This document shows positions 5,830-7,053 of a stretch of DNA of 7,053 bases, piece by piece (positions within the stretch are counted from its first letter, which is position 1; each line of letters starts with the position of its first letter). The DNA is from an uncultured Coriobacteriaceae bacterium (lineage in GTDB: Bacteria > Actinomycetota > Coriobacteriia > Coriobacteriales > Atopobiaceae). Made by a program: the position numbers and the translations under genes. The notes under the pieces were generated by a model. It did no database searches. It was not told where the DNA came from and saw nothing but the letters and a program-made list of their open reading frames with translations. The stretch covers positions 1 through 7,053 of the forward strand of contig USBN01000055.1 in NCBI GenBank assembly GCA_900552935.1, read 5' to 3'.

Positions 5830-5853
5830 CCACGGCACGGCCTCACGCCGTGG
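5830..5853. promoter_or_regulatory. 7-bp inverted repeat upstream of the FAD oxidoreductase
   Basis: CCACGGC (5830-5836) and GCCGTGG (5847-5853) are exact inverted copies with a 10-base spacer. An overlapping alternative pairs CACGGC (5836-5841) with GCCGTG (5847-5852) around 5 bases. The element is about 45 bases before the start codon, where an operator or a leader hairpin would be expected. Confidence 0.4.
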
Positions 5854-5898
5854 GGGACAATGCAAACGTTTTCATGTCGATCCGATGGGAGATCTCTC

Positions 5899-7053
5899 AT
5901 GGCGTGTTTTGTGGGGTCCGCGGGCGTGCGTGACTCGTATGACGTCGTTGTCGTGGGTGCGGGCGTCGCCGGGTGCTGTTGCGCTCGTGAGCTCGCGCGA
6001 TATGACCTCGACGTCCTCGTCCTCGAGGCGGGCGATGACATCGCCTGCGGTGCCACGCGCGCCAACTCCGGCATCGTCCATGGCGGCTATGACCCTGAGT
6101 CGGGTACGGCGAAGGCCCGCTATAACGTCGCGGGATCGAAGCTCTTCCCCCGGTGGGCGGACGAGCTGGGATTTGCCTACGTTCACAACGAGTCGCTGGT
6201 GGTTGGCTATGGCGACGAGGACGAGGCCGCCCTCGCGGGCCTTCTCGAGCGCGGCCGCGCCAACGGCGTCGAGGGGCTCTCGATCATCTCCGGAGACGAG
6301 GCGCGCGAGCTCGAGCCAGCCCTGTCGTCCGAGGTCACCTGCGCACTGCGCGTTTCGACGGGCGCCATCTGCGACCCGTATGAGGTTGCCTCCGCCTCGC
6401 TCGAGAACGCCGTCGAGAACGGCGTGAGCGTCGCGTTTGACGCGCGCGTCTCCAGGCTCGCTCGTGAAGGGGAGGGCTTCTCCGTCACTCTCGTGGACGG
6501 CAAGGCCATCCGCGCCCGCGCCGTGGTGAACGCGGCGGGCGTTCACTCAGACGAGCTCCACAACCAGCTCTCCGCCCGCAAGCTTCATATAACCCCAGTT
6601 CGCGGCGAGTATAACCTGTATGACAACAGCCTCGAGACGCACTTCTCGCGTACGGTGTTCCAGGTGCCCACGGCCGCGGGCAAGGGCGTCCTCGTGAGCC
6701 CCACCGTCCACGGCAACCTCTTCGTGGGCCCCAGCGCCGTCGCGCAGGACGACAAGGACGCCCTCGCCACCACGGCAGAGGGCCTCGCCGCCGTCGTCGC
6801 GGGCGCCAAGCGCACCTGGCCGGGCGCCTCCACGCGCGGCGTCATCACCAACTTCACCGGCGTGCGCGCCAAGGGTGACACGCATGACTTCGTCATCGGC
6901 GAGCCGGATGACGTCCCGGGCCTCTTCGACATCGCCTGCCTCGAGAGCCCGGGCCTCTCGAGTGCGCCGGCGATCGGATCGGACGTCGCCGCGCAGGTGG
7001 CGGTGCGCCTCGGCGCGGGCGCTCGAGCGGGCTTCGACCCCCGTCGCGAGCCT
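5899..7053 (+). CDS. FAD-dependent oxidoreductase, GlpA/LhgO-like (3' end outside window)
   Basis: This is a DAO-superfamily flavoenzyme that oxidises a hydroxy or amino carbon of a small substrate. The nearest named types are anaerobic glycerol-3-phosphate dehydrogenase subunit A and L-2-hydroxyglutarate dehydrogenase. The 385 codons present have no stop. The N-terminal dinucleotide fold is VVVVGAGVAGCCCAREL (16-32), with GxGxxG at 20-25 and E43 ending the second strand for the FAD ribose. GATRANSGIVHGGYD (51-65) is the characteristic motif of this subgroup. Near the end, CLESPGLSSAPAIGSDVA is the usual FAD-contacting C-terminal signature. Related proteins of about 480 residues carry a C-terminal BFD-like iron-sulfur domain, which would lie beyond the window. 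ATG at 5899 has GGGAG (5887-5891) seven bases upstream. Whether an electron-transfer partner follows, as in glpABC-like operons, cannot be seen, so I give no symbol. Confidence 0.9.
   Translation, partial: MACFVGSAGVRDSYDVVVVGAGVAGCCCARELARYDLDVLVLEAGDDIACGATRANSGIVHGGYDPESGTAKARYNVAGSKLFPRWADELGFAYVHNESLVVGYGDEDEAALAGLLERGRANGVEGLSIISGDEARELEPALSSEVTCALRVSTGAICDPYEVASASLENAVENGVSVAFDARVSRLAREGEGFSVTLVDGKAIRARAVVNAAGVHSDELHNQLSARKLHITPVRGEYNLYDNSLETHFSRTVFQVPTAAGKGVLVSPTVHGNLFVGPSAVAQDDKDALATTAEGLAAVVAGAKRTWPGASTRGVITNFTGVRAKGDTHDFVIGEPDDVPGLFDIACLESPGLSSAPAIGSDVAAQVAVRLGAGARAGFDPRREP

Larger units (their letters stand above)
5586..5898. other. 313-base GC-rich divergent intergenic region
   Basis: This lies between the exonuclease start (5585, minus) and the flavoenzyme start (5899, plus). 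ORFs through it are low-complexity Arg/Pro/Ala products of high GC and have no good ribosome binding site. It should hold promoters for both genes, but I find no pair of -35 and -10 elements that I would defend. It contains two strong inverted repeats (5764-5804 and 5830-5853), listed separately, and a short AT-richer stretch (5857-5876) before the flavoenzyme. Confidence 0.6.

Noticed and set aside
5872..6546. A 224-codon minus-strand open frame
   Set aside because: It is antisense to the FAD oxidoreductase, whose motifs continue uninterrupted to the window end.
1..7053. Avoidance of GATC, the presumed target
   Set aside because: By eye there are about two dozen GATC sites in 7 kb, close to the random expectation of about 27, so there is no depletion to report.
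1..7053. CRISPR array, tRNA, rRNA or insertion sequence
   Set aside because: No regularly spaced repeats with unique spacers, no tRNA-like folds and no transposase were seen. The only tandem repeats are the degenerate ones at gene 3' ends.

Overview
The window looks like chromosome from a high-GC, actinobacterial-type genome. The flanking genes are GC-rich and most have clear Shine-Dalgarno sites. The gene mix (a DnaQ-fold exonuclease, a Gfo/Idh/MocA oxidoreductase, a GlpA/LhgO-like flavoenzyme) would suit a gut or oral Coriobacteriia such as Collinsella or Olsenella. That placement is inference and was not tested.

Left edge (1-130): the first 14 codons of a minus-strand gene, probably a Nudix hydrolase, with an AGGAGG ribosome binding site and a candidate promoter. 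Accessory block (188-3323, all minus strand): a Sau3AI-type restriction-modification locus. Transcription order is endonuclease (3323 to 2118), then C5-cytosine methyltransferase (1771 to 491), then a 52-residue acidic protein (414 to 256), then a strong Rho-independent terminator (228 to 188). The endonuclease has a MutH/Sau3AI catalytic core. It is interrupted by one in-frame TAG at 2118-2120, after which 52 further codons in the same frame encode what looks like the family's C-terminal tail. The methyltransferase appears intact and has its own putative promoter, with a perfect 8-bp inverted repeat at the expected transcription start.

Right part (3484-7053): a plus-strand Gfo/Idh/MocA oxidoreductase (3484-4464) converges on a minus-strand DEDDh exonuclease (5585 to 4617). 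Between them lies a long imperfect hairpin, and the 3' end of each gene is followed by degenerate tandem copies of its own last 26-28 bases. A 313-base GC-rich divergent region with two inverted repeats separates the exonuclease from a plus-strand FAD-dependent oxidoreductase (5899 onward) that runs off the window.

The locus would be expected to protect the host by methylating cytosine in GATC and cutting unmethylated GATC. The amber codon leaves it open whether the nuclease is active, so the cell may now carry mainly the methyltransferase plus an unknown small partner. The most interesting points are the clean interior stop, the uncharacterised 52-residue third gene, and the palindrome at the methyltransferase promoter.
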